A stretch of DNA of 64,000 nt. Origin: Patiria miniata (lineage: Eukaryota; Echinodermata; Asteroidea; Valvatida; Asterinidae). The notes below the pieces were generated by a model, which was given only the letters and a program-made list of their open reading frames with translations, was not told where the DNA came from and did not search any database. This document shows positions 9,951-22,577 of this stretch, in pieces. The translations under genes and the position numbers were made by a program. The stretch is from contig NW_024037074.1 in assembly GCF_015706575.1 (NCBI RefSeq), positions 15,737,334 through 15,801,333 on the forward strand, written 5' to 3'. Position 1 is the stretch's first letter. Every line of letters begins with the position of its first letter.

Positions 9951-12900
9951 GTACAGGTTTTTTCGTAATATACATTTACTTAGACGCACGCAACATGTAG
10001 GACAGCTCCTGATGCATTAGTGTATCAATCAATGAATTGATTATAATCACGGCATGACTTATCAGAAGTGTTATGTATTTTCCCCATCATGGTCATCTCA
10101 TTCAAACGATAACAAACGTTGGTATATTTAAAGTGAAATCATGTTTTCATTGTGATGATATTTGTAGTTTTCGTCTGCCGATATTACTAGGATTAAAATA
10201 GAAAAATAGTTGGATATACATGAACATTAAAATACAATATTTAGGTGATTAAGTGTTAACCCTAGACATGCAGGTATGTAATCATTATGTATGCTCATTG
10301 TTTATTATTTGCACAGTCGATACTCAGAAATGCATGATTGTTAGAAGAATGTTATCCGAAAATCGAGTGGTACTAATATGGGAGATTTGCAACTTGGATT
10401 AAAACAGAGGCCATTAGCCTTACATTGATTGCATGATTTCGATTCCCAGCGAAGACCGATATTGACAGGAACCAGCTTCTCTTGTTGTAAACGAATAGAT
10501 CATTTTGATTCCACATACTAAATCTGTGTAGCTAGTAAGAATAATTACATGTACATTTAGAAGTGGTGCTACTTTAAAAAAAAAAATGGATGTGAAGTGT
10601 TATATGTGCGGAACGTATAATATGGTAATCGTGAAATCGGGAATATCATGGTGAAACATAATATTTGGAGTAGGATAGTATTGAAATTGCAGTCAAATGC
10701 TATGTCAATTTATTCCCGCCAATTAGAATTGAAATAGTTTTTTTTTATATTATGCCAACTATTAATTTGTATACCCAGACATATAGTCATTCATTGCTGC
10801 TGATGAAAATATCATCACAAGTATACGAGAATATTGTTATATTAGTTGGTTACATTATGGTAGTTACGTGACCATTATACAAATGTTTATTGGAAGGTAT
10901 GTTGTCCATGTAACCCTGCAGTAGAACAGTCATATTAGTACTTGCATACATTTACACTTGTTAATGTTTTTGTTATAACCCAATATTTAGTTTAAGTTGA
11001 TTTAAATTTATGAAAAGCAAATACTCAGGCTGTGATTTAATACCAAGTTTCTGTTATCTAAATCGTGGTTTGGAAATCATCTATAGACGATACATAGCAT
11101 AATTCATGAGAAAAATATTGTTAATTGGGAAGTGTTTATGTTATTCTTTTTTTAGGAATGATTGCTTAAGGCAGAACAGAATAACAAAAAAACTCAGAGT
11201 AGATGAAAAAAAAATGTGAACGCTCGGACGTATACAATCAATGTAACCCCGTAGTATAGTAGGCCTATATGTAGAATTAGTATGTAGAATATTCAAATAT
11301 TTAGCATGTTTGCATACAGTTAAATCTTTAATGGTTTCGTTTTGATTGTATTTAGTTTGATTGTAACGATAAAATTACATTTTTAATATTGCTTTTTTTG
11401 GTTTATGTTTTTTGGTTTCAATAATTGATGTCGAGTGTTTTAAATTGTGAGGATCGTATAAAATGAAAATCCTCAAATTGGTAACATCATGGTGAAAGAC
11501 ATATATTCGGAGTAAGATAGTAGAAACTGTAGTCAATTGCTGTGTAACTGTTTACGCCAATTAAAATTATAATAGCTTCATAATATTGCCTACTATTAAT
11601 TTGTATACTCAGACGTTTGTGATTTTGGGAGTAGATGCACATGTACAGGTTTTGTCGTAATATACATTTACTTAGACGCACGCAACATGTAGAACAGCTC
11701 CTGATGCATTGGTGTATCAATTAATGAATTGATTATAATCACGGCATGACTTATCAGAAGTGTTATGTATTTTCCCCATCATGGTCATCTGATTCCAACG
11801 ATAACAAACGTTGGTATATTTAAAGTGAAATCATGTTTTCATTGTGATGATATTTGTAGTTTATCGTGTGCCGATATAAATAGGATTAAAATAGAAAAGT
11901 AGTTGGATATACATGAACATTAAAATACAATATTTAGGTGATTAAGTGTTAACCCTAGACATGCAGGTATGTAATCATTATGTATGTTCATTGTTTGTTA
12001 TTTGCATAGTCGATACTCAGAAGTGCATGATTGTAAGAAGAATGTTATCCGAAAATCGAGTGGTACTAATATGGGAAATTTGCAATTTGGATTGCAAAAA
12101 AGGCTGTTAGCCTTACATTGATTGCATGATTTCGATTCCCAGCGAAGACCGATATTGACAGGAACCAGCTTCTCTTGTTGTAAACGAATAGATCATTTTG
12201 ATTCCACATACTAAATCTGTGTAGCTAGTAAGAATAATTACATGTACATTTAGAAGTGGTGCTACTTTAAAAAAAATGGATGTGAAGTGTTATATGTGAG
12301 GAACGTATAATATGGTAATCGTAAAATCGGGAATATCATGGTGAAACATAATATTTGGAGTAGGATAGTATTGAAATTGCAGTCAAATGCTATGTCAATT
12401 TATTCCCGCCAATTATAATTATAATAGTTTGATATTATGCCAACTATTAATTTGTATACCCAGACGTATAGTCATTCATTGCTGTCATATCATCACAAGT
12501 ATACGAGAATATTGTTATATTAGTTGGTTACATTATGGTAGTTACGTGACCATTATACAAACGTTTATTGGAAGGTATGTTGTCCATGTAACCCTGCAGT
12601 AGAACAGTCATATACGTACTTGCATACATTTACACTTGTTAATGTTTTTGTTATAACCCAATATTTAGTTTAAGTTGATTTAAATTTATGAAAAGCAAAT
12701 ACTCAGGCTGTGATTTAATACCAAGTTTCTGTTACCTAAATCGTGGTTTGGAAATCATCTATAGACGATACATAGCATAATTCATGAGAAAAATATTGTA
12801 AATTGGGAAGTGTTTATGTTATTCTTTTTTAGGAATGATTGCTTAAGGCAGAACAGAATAACAAAAAAATCAGAGTAGATGAAAAAAAAATGTGAACGCT

Positions 12901-13315
12901 CGGACGTATACAATCAATGTAACCCCGTAGTATAGTAGGCCTATATGTAGAATTAGTATGTCGAATATTCAAATATTTAGCATGTTTGCATAAAGTTAAA
13001 TCTTTAATGGTTTCGTTTTGATTGTATTTAGTTTGATTGTAACGATAAAATTACATTTTTAATATTGCTTTTTTTGGTTTATGTTTTTTGGTTTCAATAA
13101 TTGATGTCGAGTGTTTTAAATTGTGAGGATCGTATAAAATGAAAATCCTCAAATTGGTAACATCATGGTGAAAGACATATATTCGGAGTAAGATAGTAGA
13201 AACTGTAGTCAATTGCTGTGTAACTGTTTACGCCAATTAAAATTATAATAGCTTCATAATATTGCCTACTATTAATTTGTATACTCAGACGTTTGTGATT
13301 TTGGGAGTAGATGCA
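9951..13315. repeat. 1.69-kb tandem duplication, two copies
   Basis: Copy A (9951-11642) and copy B (11643-13315) begin with the same GTACAGGTTTT-TCGTAATA sequence and are nearly identical throughout, including blocks around 10480-10560 and 12170-12250. Units 2 and 3 have one copy each (about 28606-30163 and 51434-53400), so this duplication is private to unit 1 and recent. The sequence is AT-rich and holds no convincing coding region. Confidence 0.85.
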
Positions 13316-14596
13316 ACATATTTCTGATTTCGAAATCTAGCATAATACATGAGAAAAAAATATGTTTAGTGGAGAAGTGTTTATTTTATCCTCATTTCAT
13401 TCCGTTTTACCAATTACGAAAAAGGTGGAGTAGCCGTACATGCAAACAAAATATTGTTTCTAAATCTAGCATAGTAGGCCCTATGTTTCTCTAGAAGTGT
13501 ATATTTTTTATCCTTATTTCGGATGAATGATTACTTTAGCCAGAGGGCAGAACACTCCAAAAACGAAAATGTTGAAGAAGATGCAAAGAAAAGTGTTTTG
13601 GTTTGGAAAACCAGACGGTATAAGCATTAAGGCTTATGAGAAAAATGTTATCCAGAACTTTCCAATAACGAAAAAGTAGATGCACAAAACAATTTCGCCA
13701 TATCTTTTATTTCATGCAGTTCTATGCCCTGTAACACCAGGCCTCAATGAAACCAAAAATGACCTTTTACAATTTCTTAAAACTTACGGCTTTATCCAAT
13801 GTGCACAAAAGGACGATAAAGCAAAATATTTCATTGTATTCAAAATGCACATTTCGAATGATAAATTGAGGCTAGAATTTATCATGACAAGATTTGACTG
13901 TTTAGATGCAATAGGATACGTCGTCGCTTTACAGTAGTTAAATAAATGCAGGCTGCTTGCTTTAGAATAAGAAAGTAATCTGCCAATTCGAATTACTATA
14001 GCTTTTTAATATTATGCGTATGAGTGGTTTGCATGGTTTTATACCCAGACGTCATTGCTCTTGGAATAGTTATCACAATAAGTCTGGTGATTTATAATAG
14101 TATACCGTTGTACAAATGAAGTGTGAAATTTGGACTCTATGAAAGACGGACTCTTTGTTTGCATTGCCCACACCTAAGTCACAATAATTGAAACGTGACT
14201 GGTCGCGATTAGATTGCATAGAGTCCACATTTCATAGGACACTATTAAAATATTCAATCGAGTGCCTTTGGTTTTCGACAAAGAAATACAAAAATGTACG
14301 GGCAAATATTTGTCTAATTAAATAAATCAACCATGCAGAGAACATAATATTTCAACAGAAAGTAGTCTGACGAGCACTTGATCTTGTTATCGTATATTTC
14401 GTATGTTATTTCCAATTGCTGGGTGAAATTCTATGTCACTTATTAGAAAGTATTTCTAAATCAAAACATTTACTTGCTGTAGTTTGATTTAATGCGCTTT
14501 TTAGACTTCACATTATAACACGAATGTTAAGAATATTGTTACATTTGTTAGCGTTATAGTTAAATTATACCCTTATGGTTAAAGCATGTAAGCCTA
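13316..14596. other. AT-rich spacer, no gene; small foldback at 14124-14234
   Basis: The spacer aligns with 30164-30460 (shortened) and 53401-54970. It has degenerate repeats of a CTAGCATA...GAGAA...AAGTGT...TATCCTCATTTC motif near 13330-13530. An 18-bp inverted pair (14124-14141 with 14217-14234, one mismatch) makes a 111-bp foldback. An 85-aa frame at 13680 is not kept in unit 3. Confidence 0.4.
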
Positions 14597-15240
14597 TGGG
14601 TGAGACAAAAAGAAAGTGACCTTTAATGAGAAAAAAAAAGTTTTTTACAAAAATTATGTGGGACGCTCCATTTCATATAAATCTAATATGGGACAAAGTT
14701 CATTTTACTGACTTTATGACAATCTCACGTAATTTGCTATGTTCACAAGTTATGTCCATTTTAATGCAAACATCACAAAATTCAGCTGTCCACCAGTGAT
14801 CATTTACCTTTCAAATACAATGAAACAAGGGCATTTTCCTGCCTTCATGAACGAACAAAAAATTTTGACGGGAAAACAGACACAAATCACCATCATTATT
14901 TCAGAAAAATATTTTCTCACTTTCAAAACACAAAGTCTAACAGTAAGAATTATGTTTCAGTCTTGACAAAAATCATACAAAAAGAACCCATGTGTACTTG
15001 AATGCCTGTATAAATCGCTGGTTCTCAATCTTCTCAATAATCTAAAATGGCATTCCAAATGGATTCTTTGAGTAAAATACGCATAACTTCTAAAAGCATG
15101 GATCAATTTCAGAAATTCATTTTTTCTCAATGGGGGAAGAACATGCTCGTTTAAAATTTACTTTGTTTGGTGTGTCAAATTTAATTGATTTTGAAGGAAA
15201 ACAATCAATAATCCGGGTCACTTTCTTTTGACTCACCAAG
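14597..15240. mobile_element. Mariner-type MITE, unit 1 copy (left end eroded)
   Basis: The right end GTCACTTTCTTTTGACTCAC is followed by a TA, and the left end GGTGAGACAAAAAGAAAGTG is its imperfect inverse. The unit 2 and 3 copies show the complete left end TA-CAGGGTG. TA flanks and this TIR shape suit Tc1/mariner-family insertions. The interior has no transposase, so the element is non-autonomous. Confidence 0.6.
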
Positions 15241-16480
15241 TATACAACAAATGTTACCCGGCAGTATAAGTAGAATTAACATGTCGAATATTCAAACATT
15301 AAGCATACTTATAAATTTACAAAATGTTGTGGCCTTTAGTTTGATTGTATCAATTTTGATTAATAATATACTGTATTATGTAATGTCTTTGGCATTTAAT
15401 GTCTTTATGTGTGTAATAGGAAGGGCAAAACATAATAAGGAATCACATCTCAGACTGAATTCTGGCTGTGATTTCTGTTTGGAAATTAAAGGGGAAAGCA
15501 TAACATGGTCCTTCAATTAGTGCGACCGTTATAATTGATTTCCCCATTCACTGACCATTGAAATGTGCCTAATTTGTGAGAAATTGATCATTCATCAAAA
15601 CCAACGAAAATGGAGGGCTATCTGAAGCATTTATCAATTTGACTTTTATTACTAAACAATTTTCATTAATTGTTTACTTTTATTCTTTTGTTCCTCTTTC
15701 ATTGGATAAGCACATAATACTCTTTTTGTTGCCTATATCCAATCTGTAAGACGACACTGGCCATGTAAAATATACTGTTTGTTTCTCATCCAATCCGCTA
15801 AACTTTCATCAGTTTTATAAAGTGCAACCATTTTGCTTAATATCATAAGAGGCGTTTAACAGTCGTTCTATGCAGAAGTGGATGATAAACAAACTGTTAT
15901 TTTATTGGGCCTTAATCAAAATGTTCAATGCAATTTGATTATTTCCAATCTATTATAAGCATTTAGACAACGTTTTGTGATTTATTTAGATGCAGTAGAA
16001 TTAAGGCTTAGATGCAGTAGAAGGCTTGCATTGCTGATTATTAAACGCTTGCTTTAAAATATAACGGTTCTGTATCTGCTGCTTGTTTAAAGTGGTCCGA
16101 TCTTTTTTTTTCTTTGTAAAGTTTTGAGAAAGTGAATCAACGTTTTGTCCAGAAATAATTTCAGAGTATTTTGATATATGTATGCAGATCCTTTATTTAA
16201 ATGGAGGGGTGGCTGGCTGGGCAATTGGTGCCCCACTCTGGAGGGGCAACACAACTTTCTAGGGGGGGGGGGCCCTTGGGGTTTTGCGTGCCCCATGCCA
16301 AGTTTCGTGTCTATATGAAATAGGGACCTATTACTATCAACCCCTGGAGCCCGCCGCCGCGAGAGGGCATATAGACGTCGCCGTAGCTCTGGAAGCCCGT
16401 GTAGGACACGGCCTGTGCTTCTCATCAACCCGCCCATAATATAGTGCTGCTTGCAGGGGCGGATCAAGGAATTTTTGTAG
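15241..16480. other. Conserved AT-rich spacer ending in a GC-rich block; no gene
   Basis: It aligns with 31075-32210 and 55637-56775. An 89-aa frame at 15251-15520 is matched in unit 2 (31165-31356) but broken in unit 3, and it resembles no family. The last part, from about 16200 (AAATGGAGGGGTGGC onward), is a conserved GC-richer block ending in CCGCGAGAGGGC. Confidence 0.4.
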
Positions 16481-16654
16481 GGGGGGGGTGTTGTTCATCA
16501 GCAAAAAAAATCTGAAATGTAGACAGGCTTTTCTTTTCTCCGGACACTTGGCCTCCGAAAATCACTAGGTTGGGGGGGGGGGGGGGCGCTCGTATACTTT
16601 CAATGGGGGCGCTGTTCAAATCCGACGATTCTTAACGCTACATATATATTATTA

Positions 16655-16791
16655 GTTATCTTGCGAGCGCTCGTGGAACACGGAAAATGTAGTGGGTCTG
16701 TGTCCCACATACCACGAGGCCGAAGGCCGAGTGGTATGTGGGACACAGACCCACTACATTTTCCGTGTTCCACGAGCGCGAGCGCGATAAC
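16655..16791. repeat. Long hairpin, 46-bp perfect arms
   Basis: Arms 16670-16715 and 16731-16776 are exact reverse complements around a 15-nt spacer that itself repeats GGCCGA. Weaker pairing extends the stem to 16655-16791. A further inverted pair follows (about 16798-16812 with 16852-16866, TATCTTCAAGCAAA). The perfect arms indicate a young foldback insertion or recent rearrangement. Confidence 0.8.
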
Positions 16792-16900
16792 GAATTTATC
16801 TTCAAGCAAACTTGACGCACAATAAAGTTGGAACATCATCGAGGATTCAAATTTGCTTGAAGATAAAGTGTCATATCGCTGGCTGTTGCTCCGTACTGGG

Positions 16901-17893
16901 CAGTGGCGTAGACAGGAATTTTTCAGTGAGGGGGCGCTGGGGGGGGGGGCTGGAACATTTCATGGGGGGGGGGGGAGGCGTCATGTAGGGGCGTCAATCG
17001 CTTCTCAAAAAGAGGGGGGGGGGACATACCTTGATCAGAACTGATGCGAGCGCGAAGCGCGAAGCCCTTGCGGCGTGGGGGTTCGGGGCCCGCTTAAGGG
17101 CCCCGAAAAAATTGGATTCTAGATGTTCTGTGGTGTGATCTGAAGCATTTTTTTACCACTTTCCTCCATGCTTTAACTAATATTTTCTTAGCAAAAGATG
17201 ATTATTTGAACATCGTTTTCGAGGTTGGAGTCATTGAATCAGCTATCGGTATTCTGAGCTATAGGCGTGGGGTTCGGGGCCCGCTTAAGGGCCCCGAAAA
17301 AAAAAATGGATTCTCGATGCTCTGTGGTGTGATCTGAGGCAATTTCTTACCACTTTAACCAATAATTATCTTAGCACAACAGATAATAATTTAAACATAA
17401 TTTGCGAGGTTTTCTCAGCTTAAGGCATAAGAAAAAAATATGAACATTGTTTTCGAGGTTGGAGTCATTGAATGAGCTACCAGAATTCTGAGCTATAGGC
17501 GTGCGGTTCGGGGCCCGCTTAAGGGCCCCGAAAAATTTTGGATTCTAAATGCTCTGTGGTGCAATCTGAGGCAATTTCTGACCACTTTAACCAATATTTT
17601 TTAAGCAAAAGATACGTTGTAGTACATAATAGGGCCCTGTAAATAATACACGAGTTCAAAAATCTGGGGGGGGGGGGGACATTTGATATTGTGTCCCCCA
17701 CCCTTCAAAAAGTGGGGGGGGGGGGGGGGACCAGTCCCCCTAGGATTGACGCCCATGGCGTCATGTAGATCAATGATAATTTTTTAGAAATTCAAAATCT
17801 CAGTGGGGGGGGGGGGGACGGGGGGGGGGGGCGACAAGGTTTCATGGGGGGGGGGGCTGTCTCCCCCCACGCCCCCCCGTGGCTACGCCACTG
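16901..17893. mobile_element. Candidate TIR element with CAGTGGCGTAG ends
   Basis: The left end CAGTGGCGTAG (16901-16911) is matched inverted by CTACGCCACTG (17883-17893). This end sequence resembles hAT-like non-autonomous elements. No clear target-site duplication flanks it. Inside are three direct repeats centred on GGGGCCCGCTTAAGGGCCCC (17085, 17276, 17510) and long G runs, so it may be a composite. Confidence 0.45.
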
Positions 17894-18330
17894 ATTTCAA
17901 GGAATTTTAATTGGTCTATTATTATTATTTAGCTTATATGAATGGAGGAAAAAGTTTGTGCGTGGCCGATTCGCGTGATATCGCTGACTGAAACTGTGTG
18001 ACCCACGGACCACCTGTCTATAATACTACTAATAATAATGTGTTCCGTGGTGTGAGCGAGCAGTGCAGTGGGTTAATACGCATTTTAGATTATCATTATG
18101 CGCTATGTCACGCCGGTTGTCAGCTTACTGGTCCGCGGTCGCCGGTCGAAGGGTCGTTTCTCAGTGGTCATCATGTTGATCATTCGCGACTATTTAGATT
18201 TAGATCATAATAATTTTTTTAGAAACTCAAAATCTCAGTGTGGGGGGGGGGGGGGGGGACGGGGGGGGGGGGGGCGACAAGGTTTCATGGGGGGGGGTCG
18301 CCCCCCCCCCACGCCCCCCCCCCCACGCGC

Positions 18331-18821
18331 TGCCTCGGACCGAAGTACTCAGTGTGTATTTCTCCGCATACTAATTTTCTCAGCTATGACGTATTTAAAC
18401 ATAATGCCACAAAATTCATCGTGAATGGAATTTATCAATTGAAGAAAAAGAAAAACAAATTTGAAGGAATAGTCATTTCCAGATTGAGTAGCATCAATTT
18501 CAGAAAAAAAAATCCCTTTTTAACCACGGGAGGGCATTTTTGAGTAAAGTATCCATGACGTAGCACACGTGGCTCTCGTGTTCTTTCATTGGTCAGAACA
18601 ATATAGGGTGACGTCAATTGTTAATCTAACTAATTTGATTGGACAAAGGAGTCTGGCAAAAAAATGTAAGTTGTAAATTGTTACCTTGCAGGGTAATGAT
18701 TTAGATGATTTTCGGCTAGATTTGACAGACTGTTTGCAATAAGACCCGAATGTAGCAGAAAATCTAGCAGAAGGACAGTTTTAGCAGATTTCTTGCAGAA
18801 TTCTGTAAAATCGGTGATCCT
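18331..18821. other. Spacer between unit 1 and unit 2; nothing recognised
   Basis: About 490 bp with no gene or clear repeat match in the window. It precedes the point (18822) where alignment to the left edge of the window begins. Confidence 0.4.
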
Positions 18822-20088
18822 AGCTAAAAAATATAAAGCAATTTTTGAACACGCTTCAGTCATTTCAAACAAACCCTTGAATAACGGGGGTAGGCAGGCC
18901 TGAGTCCTAGCGTTGAGACTCCCTGACGAAAGGAAGGGCAGATCCATAACACAATTTTTTGGGAGGCCAAAAAAATGAAATTGTTGGTCCCCCAAAAGTG
19001 GGTCAAAACAATTTCGGCGATCTAAGGCAATTTCTGACAACTTTAACCAATTGTTTTTGAGGAAAAGATTGTGGTGAACGCAGGGCCTGCCTTTCTTGCG
19101 ACGTCACTTTTTCTATATTTTCTCCCCAGGCTTTCCTAAGAAACCAATCAGCGGTTGAGAAATGGTTCAATTGCTCGCCATACGTAAGTGCGGATCGGGG
19201 GGGGGGGGGGGGGCAACGGGGGCCATGGTGCCCCCCCCCCAATAAAAACAAATAAACGAACCCAATATTTTTAAGTGCGTCGCAATAAAGGCATACAACG
19301 CCAGAAAATTGCCTTAGATCACACCACAGAGCATCTAGAATCAATAAGTTTTGTTCTGGGGCCTTTAAGCAGGCCCCGAACCCCGCGCTGTAATTTTTGG
19401 GACCGTATACTTTTTGGGGATCAACATTTTAGTTGGCCCCCACCAAAAAAATGGATCTGAACTGGTTCAATGGATCGGGCGCGACTACTCTGGCAAATGG
19501 GAATGTCGTTTTGTTGGAATGTATGCAGACGTCTTATTTACATAAAATGGCCACGCCCCCATTGCTACGAAATGACCTAGATATAGTGAGAGAAAGTAAA
19601 ACATCAATAATTATGCAAGGGTGCTACACAACATTGCAACTATGGCTCTTGAACATTTTGGTGTTTGCGAAAAGCGCATTATAGACCTTTCTTTTGTTTG
19701 TAAACATTGGCGCCATTTTATATGGGCTGCCGCAAGCGCATATATTGAAGCCGTGGTTGGCAACATGTTTTACCGAAAAATTTCCCCCAAACGCCCTCAA
19801 TACAAAGTAAAAAGGCATGTTTAGGAATTACGTTGTAGCTTTGTTGACAGTGTCGTATTTCCAACCATCAAATAATATTTTGGTTATCTGAAATAATAAC
19901 TCTTCTTCATTTTTGCAGTGTTAGACCTTCCATAGTTTTGCAACCCGTGGTTGGCAAAAATGCAGTTTGCCAACCAAGCGTAGAAAGGTCTATTGTCATC
20001 TTGTCAAAACATTCCAGTTGGTCTGGAACTGAGCAATACACAACTGACAACTGTTGACGTCATGTATGATGAAACGATTTCTCATTTT

Positions 20089-20098
20089 GGGGATTTCC
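20089..20098 (+). promoter_or_regulatory. NF-kB-type site, leader 2
   Basis: GGGGATTTCC sits in the same context as in leader 1, 81 bp before the NRF1-like motif at 20170. A CRE octamer lies at 20055-20062. Confidence 0.5.
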
Positions 20099-20164
20099 AA
20101 ACTGTCAGAAATGTTGCAATAGATCCTATCGTATGAACTAATAAAATAATACATGTACAATACA

Positions 20165-20203
20165 GAGTATGCGCATGCGTGCATAATAATATAATTAATC
20201 GGC
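20165..20203 (+). promoter_or_regulatory. Putative core promoter of gene 2
   Basis: TGCGCATGCGTG (20170-20181) is followed by an AT-rich box, as in leader 1. The short tract just before it (TATACCGTGACA in unit 1) is partly deleted here, but the two motifs are intact. Confidence 0.4.
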
Positions 20204-20209
20204 GGGGAG

Positions 20210-20533
20210 CATAGGGGTCGGCTAAGGACAGCCAATGTACAAAATATTAACTCACCGATTATTATGAATACATGCCTATTCAAAATGTGGCCCTAAAACG
20301 TGACTTTTGCTTGGAAATTTTACGGTAACAAGTGGCTTTCCATAGGCGACACACCCGAATGTCAGGTGATGAATAATTAACATCCCACGCCGGCCGGCCC
20401 GGCCGGCGCGGCATGGTCATAGGATGTTTTCCCGTCCCACTCACAGAGATTCGCCATTGTGATTCAGACGGTGCGCTGTCTGATGTAGGCATCCAAGGAT
20501 ACTTTTAAACTTTTCCGCTTAGAATTGGAAATC
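20210..20533 (+). other. Probable untranslated exon 1 of gene 2
   Basis: It aligns with 1310-1650 and ends at donor GTAAGT (20534). The middle carries a GC-rich CCGGCCGG tract that differs in length from unit 1, which a coding exon would not tolerate. The 5' edge is uncertain. Confidence 0.4.
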
Positions 20534-22266
20534 GTAAGTACAACTCAATCTTGCCTATCATAGCCCAACTATCTAGACTTTCCAGGAGAGTTAAAACTTG
20601 GAAGTTTTAGTAGCGAACTGTTGGTAATACATCTGGGTGGCCCGCAACCCGACTGAACCACCGGGCAGTTTGGCCTTATACTTATTTTTTGATCAAATCG
20701 TTCTTGATTTCTCTCATTTAAGTGAAACTTTGCGGCAGTTTGTGCATGATGAACTATTATTATTTCGCCAAAAAAAATGGGGAAAATCAGTCGCTGTAAC
20801 TAGCTTGCCCACAGCCTGTGTAATTTCATTTCTTCCTCCCTAATCTGGTTTCACTTTTATCGACCATAATGACTTTTCAGGAAACTGCTTAACATTAATT
20901 TTCAAATCTGCTTAGCACGGACGCGCCCGTCCCTTCAGCTGGTTACCAGTCCCTCGAACATGTAAAACACCTTGTGGCTGGTACTCAGTAAATTTCGCTT
21001 AGTACATATTTTTTTTGGCGGCATGTTCTGCTTAGCATGCTTCCCAATTGGATCTCTTCCCTTTAATGCCTTTCGAGCTCACGAAAAAGAATGTTTAGTT
21101 TAACTACACGATTACCGCAATCGACCCATACCTAACTTCTAAGCAAATTGGCTTTATATTTTGTGCTTAATCTTATTTAAGTCTCTTTACCCCAACTGCA
21201 CGTTCGAAAAGATGTTCTCTTGAATGACGTCAGAGAATTTCTCACTCGGGCAAAACCCCTGCCGTCTATTTGTGAACTTGGCTTTGTATGCATGCATACC
21301 TTTGACTTTTGTATAGACTGCAATCGACTAGTCAGTTTATTGCTTTCTGTCGATCGAAGGCAATTTGACAATGTATTGTGTGTGGCAAACCATCCATGGG
21401 CAAACCAACATACGCGTAACATAAATAGTTTGTAAGCAGTAAAGCATGCAGTCAAAAGTTATTCTGCTGTCTCAAAAGTGTGTAAAATCAAAGCAAGGCC
21501 ACTAAAGACTAAAAAAACAAATACAAAACGGAAGCATAAATATGGGACTTCTAAGTTAGTATTCCTTGCCTTTCGAACTGTTGTCACATTATCTATTCCA
21601 GCAATGTAAAGAAGTTATTACATACACTTCGTGGACTAAATACATTGTGTTATTTTTGGCTGAAATAGGTAGAAGAGGCTCGTATAGATATTCGATTTTT
21701 GTACAATAAACGAAATGTTCAAAATGACTTCTTCATATGCACCCTTTTTACCCTCGTTTCAATGTTGAATCGAATTTGTACTGCCATGCTGTTTCAGGCC
21801 TTTTGATGGTGGTTTTCCAAAGTTTTGCTCATGAATTTCCATATTCATGAGCCGATCGAACAATATGTTTTTCTTATATAGTTGAATGCATGACGCCCAG
21901 CCAGGAATAGATCAGATTTCATATTCGAACTTTATGAGGAGCTGCGATTTGGAATTTTGACAGGAAGTCAATAAACTTTGCAGTGAATACCGAATTGACA
22001 ATAAAAAACAGGGTCACTTGTGATGCGGAAATACACTTGTTCGAAAAAAAAGCTCACAAAATGGTGTCAGATTATTTACATTCAGTTCATAGGCATGTTT
22101 TATATTGCACAGAAAATTGGTGTGAAATTCGTTTTGCGGTTCGCTTTACAAAACTGTATAGAATACCCTGGATTTGATTTTAAAGCTGACTTAAGTCTTC
22201 TCCAAAATAATTATATGTTTGACCCCAACAATGACACCTACGTATCCTTTTTATTATTTTTTTCAG
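20534..22266 (+). other. Leader intron 1, gene 2; no gene seen
   Basis: It is colinear with the unit 1 intron, including the CTGCTTAACATT block near 20885 and the TGACGTCAGAG module near 21225. The frames here (71-92 aa) are not shared with unit 1. Confidence 0.4.
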
Positions 22267-22340
22267 ACAGATTGGTTTGAATCTTCTAGGCTTTGGCTGA
22301 CGTGGATTCTTATATGATCGGATAAAGCTTGTTTAGGTGG
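22267..22340 (+). other. Probable leader exon 2, gene 2
   Basis: Acceptor TTTTTTTCAG and donor GTAAGAAT flank a 74-nt block matching 3438-3508 in unit 1. Confidence 0.42.
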
Positions 22341-22510
22341 GTAAGAATATAATAATCTACACAATTGTCGTAAACGAATTGGAGCAAATAAAACTGAACT
22401 TAACCGTTTTAAATTTTGAACAAATTGAATTGAAATTGACAATTAAAAACTTGGTTCTATAGGCTTACTTGTATATCAAAATAATTTTAATAATTTGTTG
22501 GTTTCCGCAG

Positions 22511-22577
22511 ATTTGATTGTGACTTATCAAACATTACGTACAACTGCACAATTCATCGGACTTGGGAAAAAGCTCAG
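22511..22577 (+). other. Probable leader exon 3, gene 2
   Basis: A 67-nt block between TTTCCGCAG and CAG|GTAAAA, the same length as in unit 1. Confidence 0.38.

Larger units (their letters stand above)
1..16370. repeat. Tandem segmental-duplication unit 1
   Basis: This block carries gene copy 1 with its leader and 3' flank. Position 1 aligns with 18822, and the two leaders stay alignable through the coding exon and the 3' flank to the conserved end near 16370, which reappears near 32205 and 56765. Unit 1 differs from the others by a private internal duplication at 9951-13315. Boundaries were judged by reading shared segments by eye, so the ends are approximate, and the left end is cut by the window edge. 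Confidence 0.8.
16480..18330. repeat. G-run-rich mosaic of nested repeats
   Basis: Runs of 8-17 G are spaced through this stretch (near 16262, 16572, 16930, 16965, 17640, 17716, 17806, 17820, 18240 and 18260). They are mixed with GTGGCGTAG-type repeat ends and a block duplicated at about 17785-17880 and 18217-18330 (CAAAATCTCAGTG...GACAAGGTTTCATGGGG). No gene is visible; Gly- or Pro-rich frames are products of homopolymers. Confidence 0.6.

Noticed and set aside
10480..12250. CRISPR-like array in the repeated spacer
   Set aside because: There are only two long tandem copies of 1.69 kb, with no short regularly spaced repeats, and the DNA is clearly from an animal.
15251..15520. 89-aa frame also seen at 31165-31356
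   Set aside because: Shared only because units 1 and 2 are recent duplicates; the unit 3 equivalent is broken and there is no family match.
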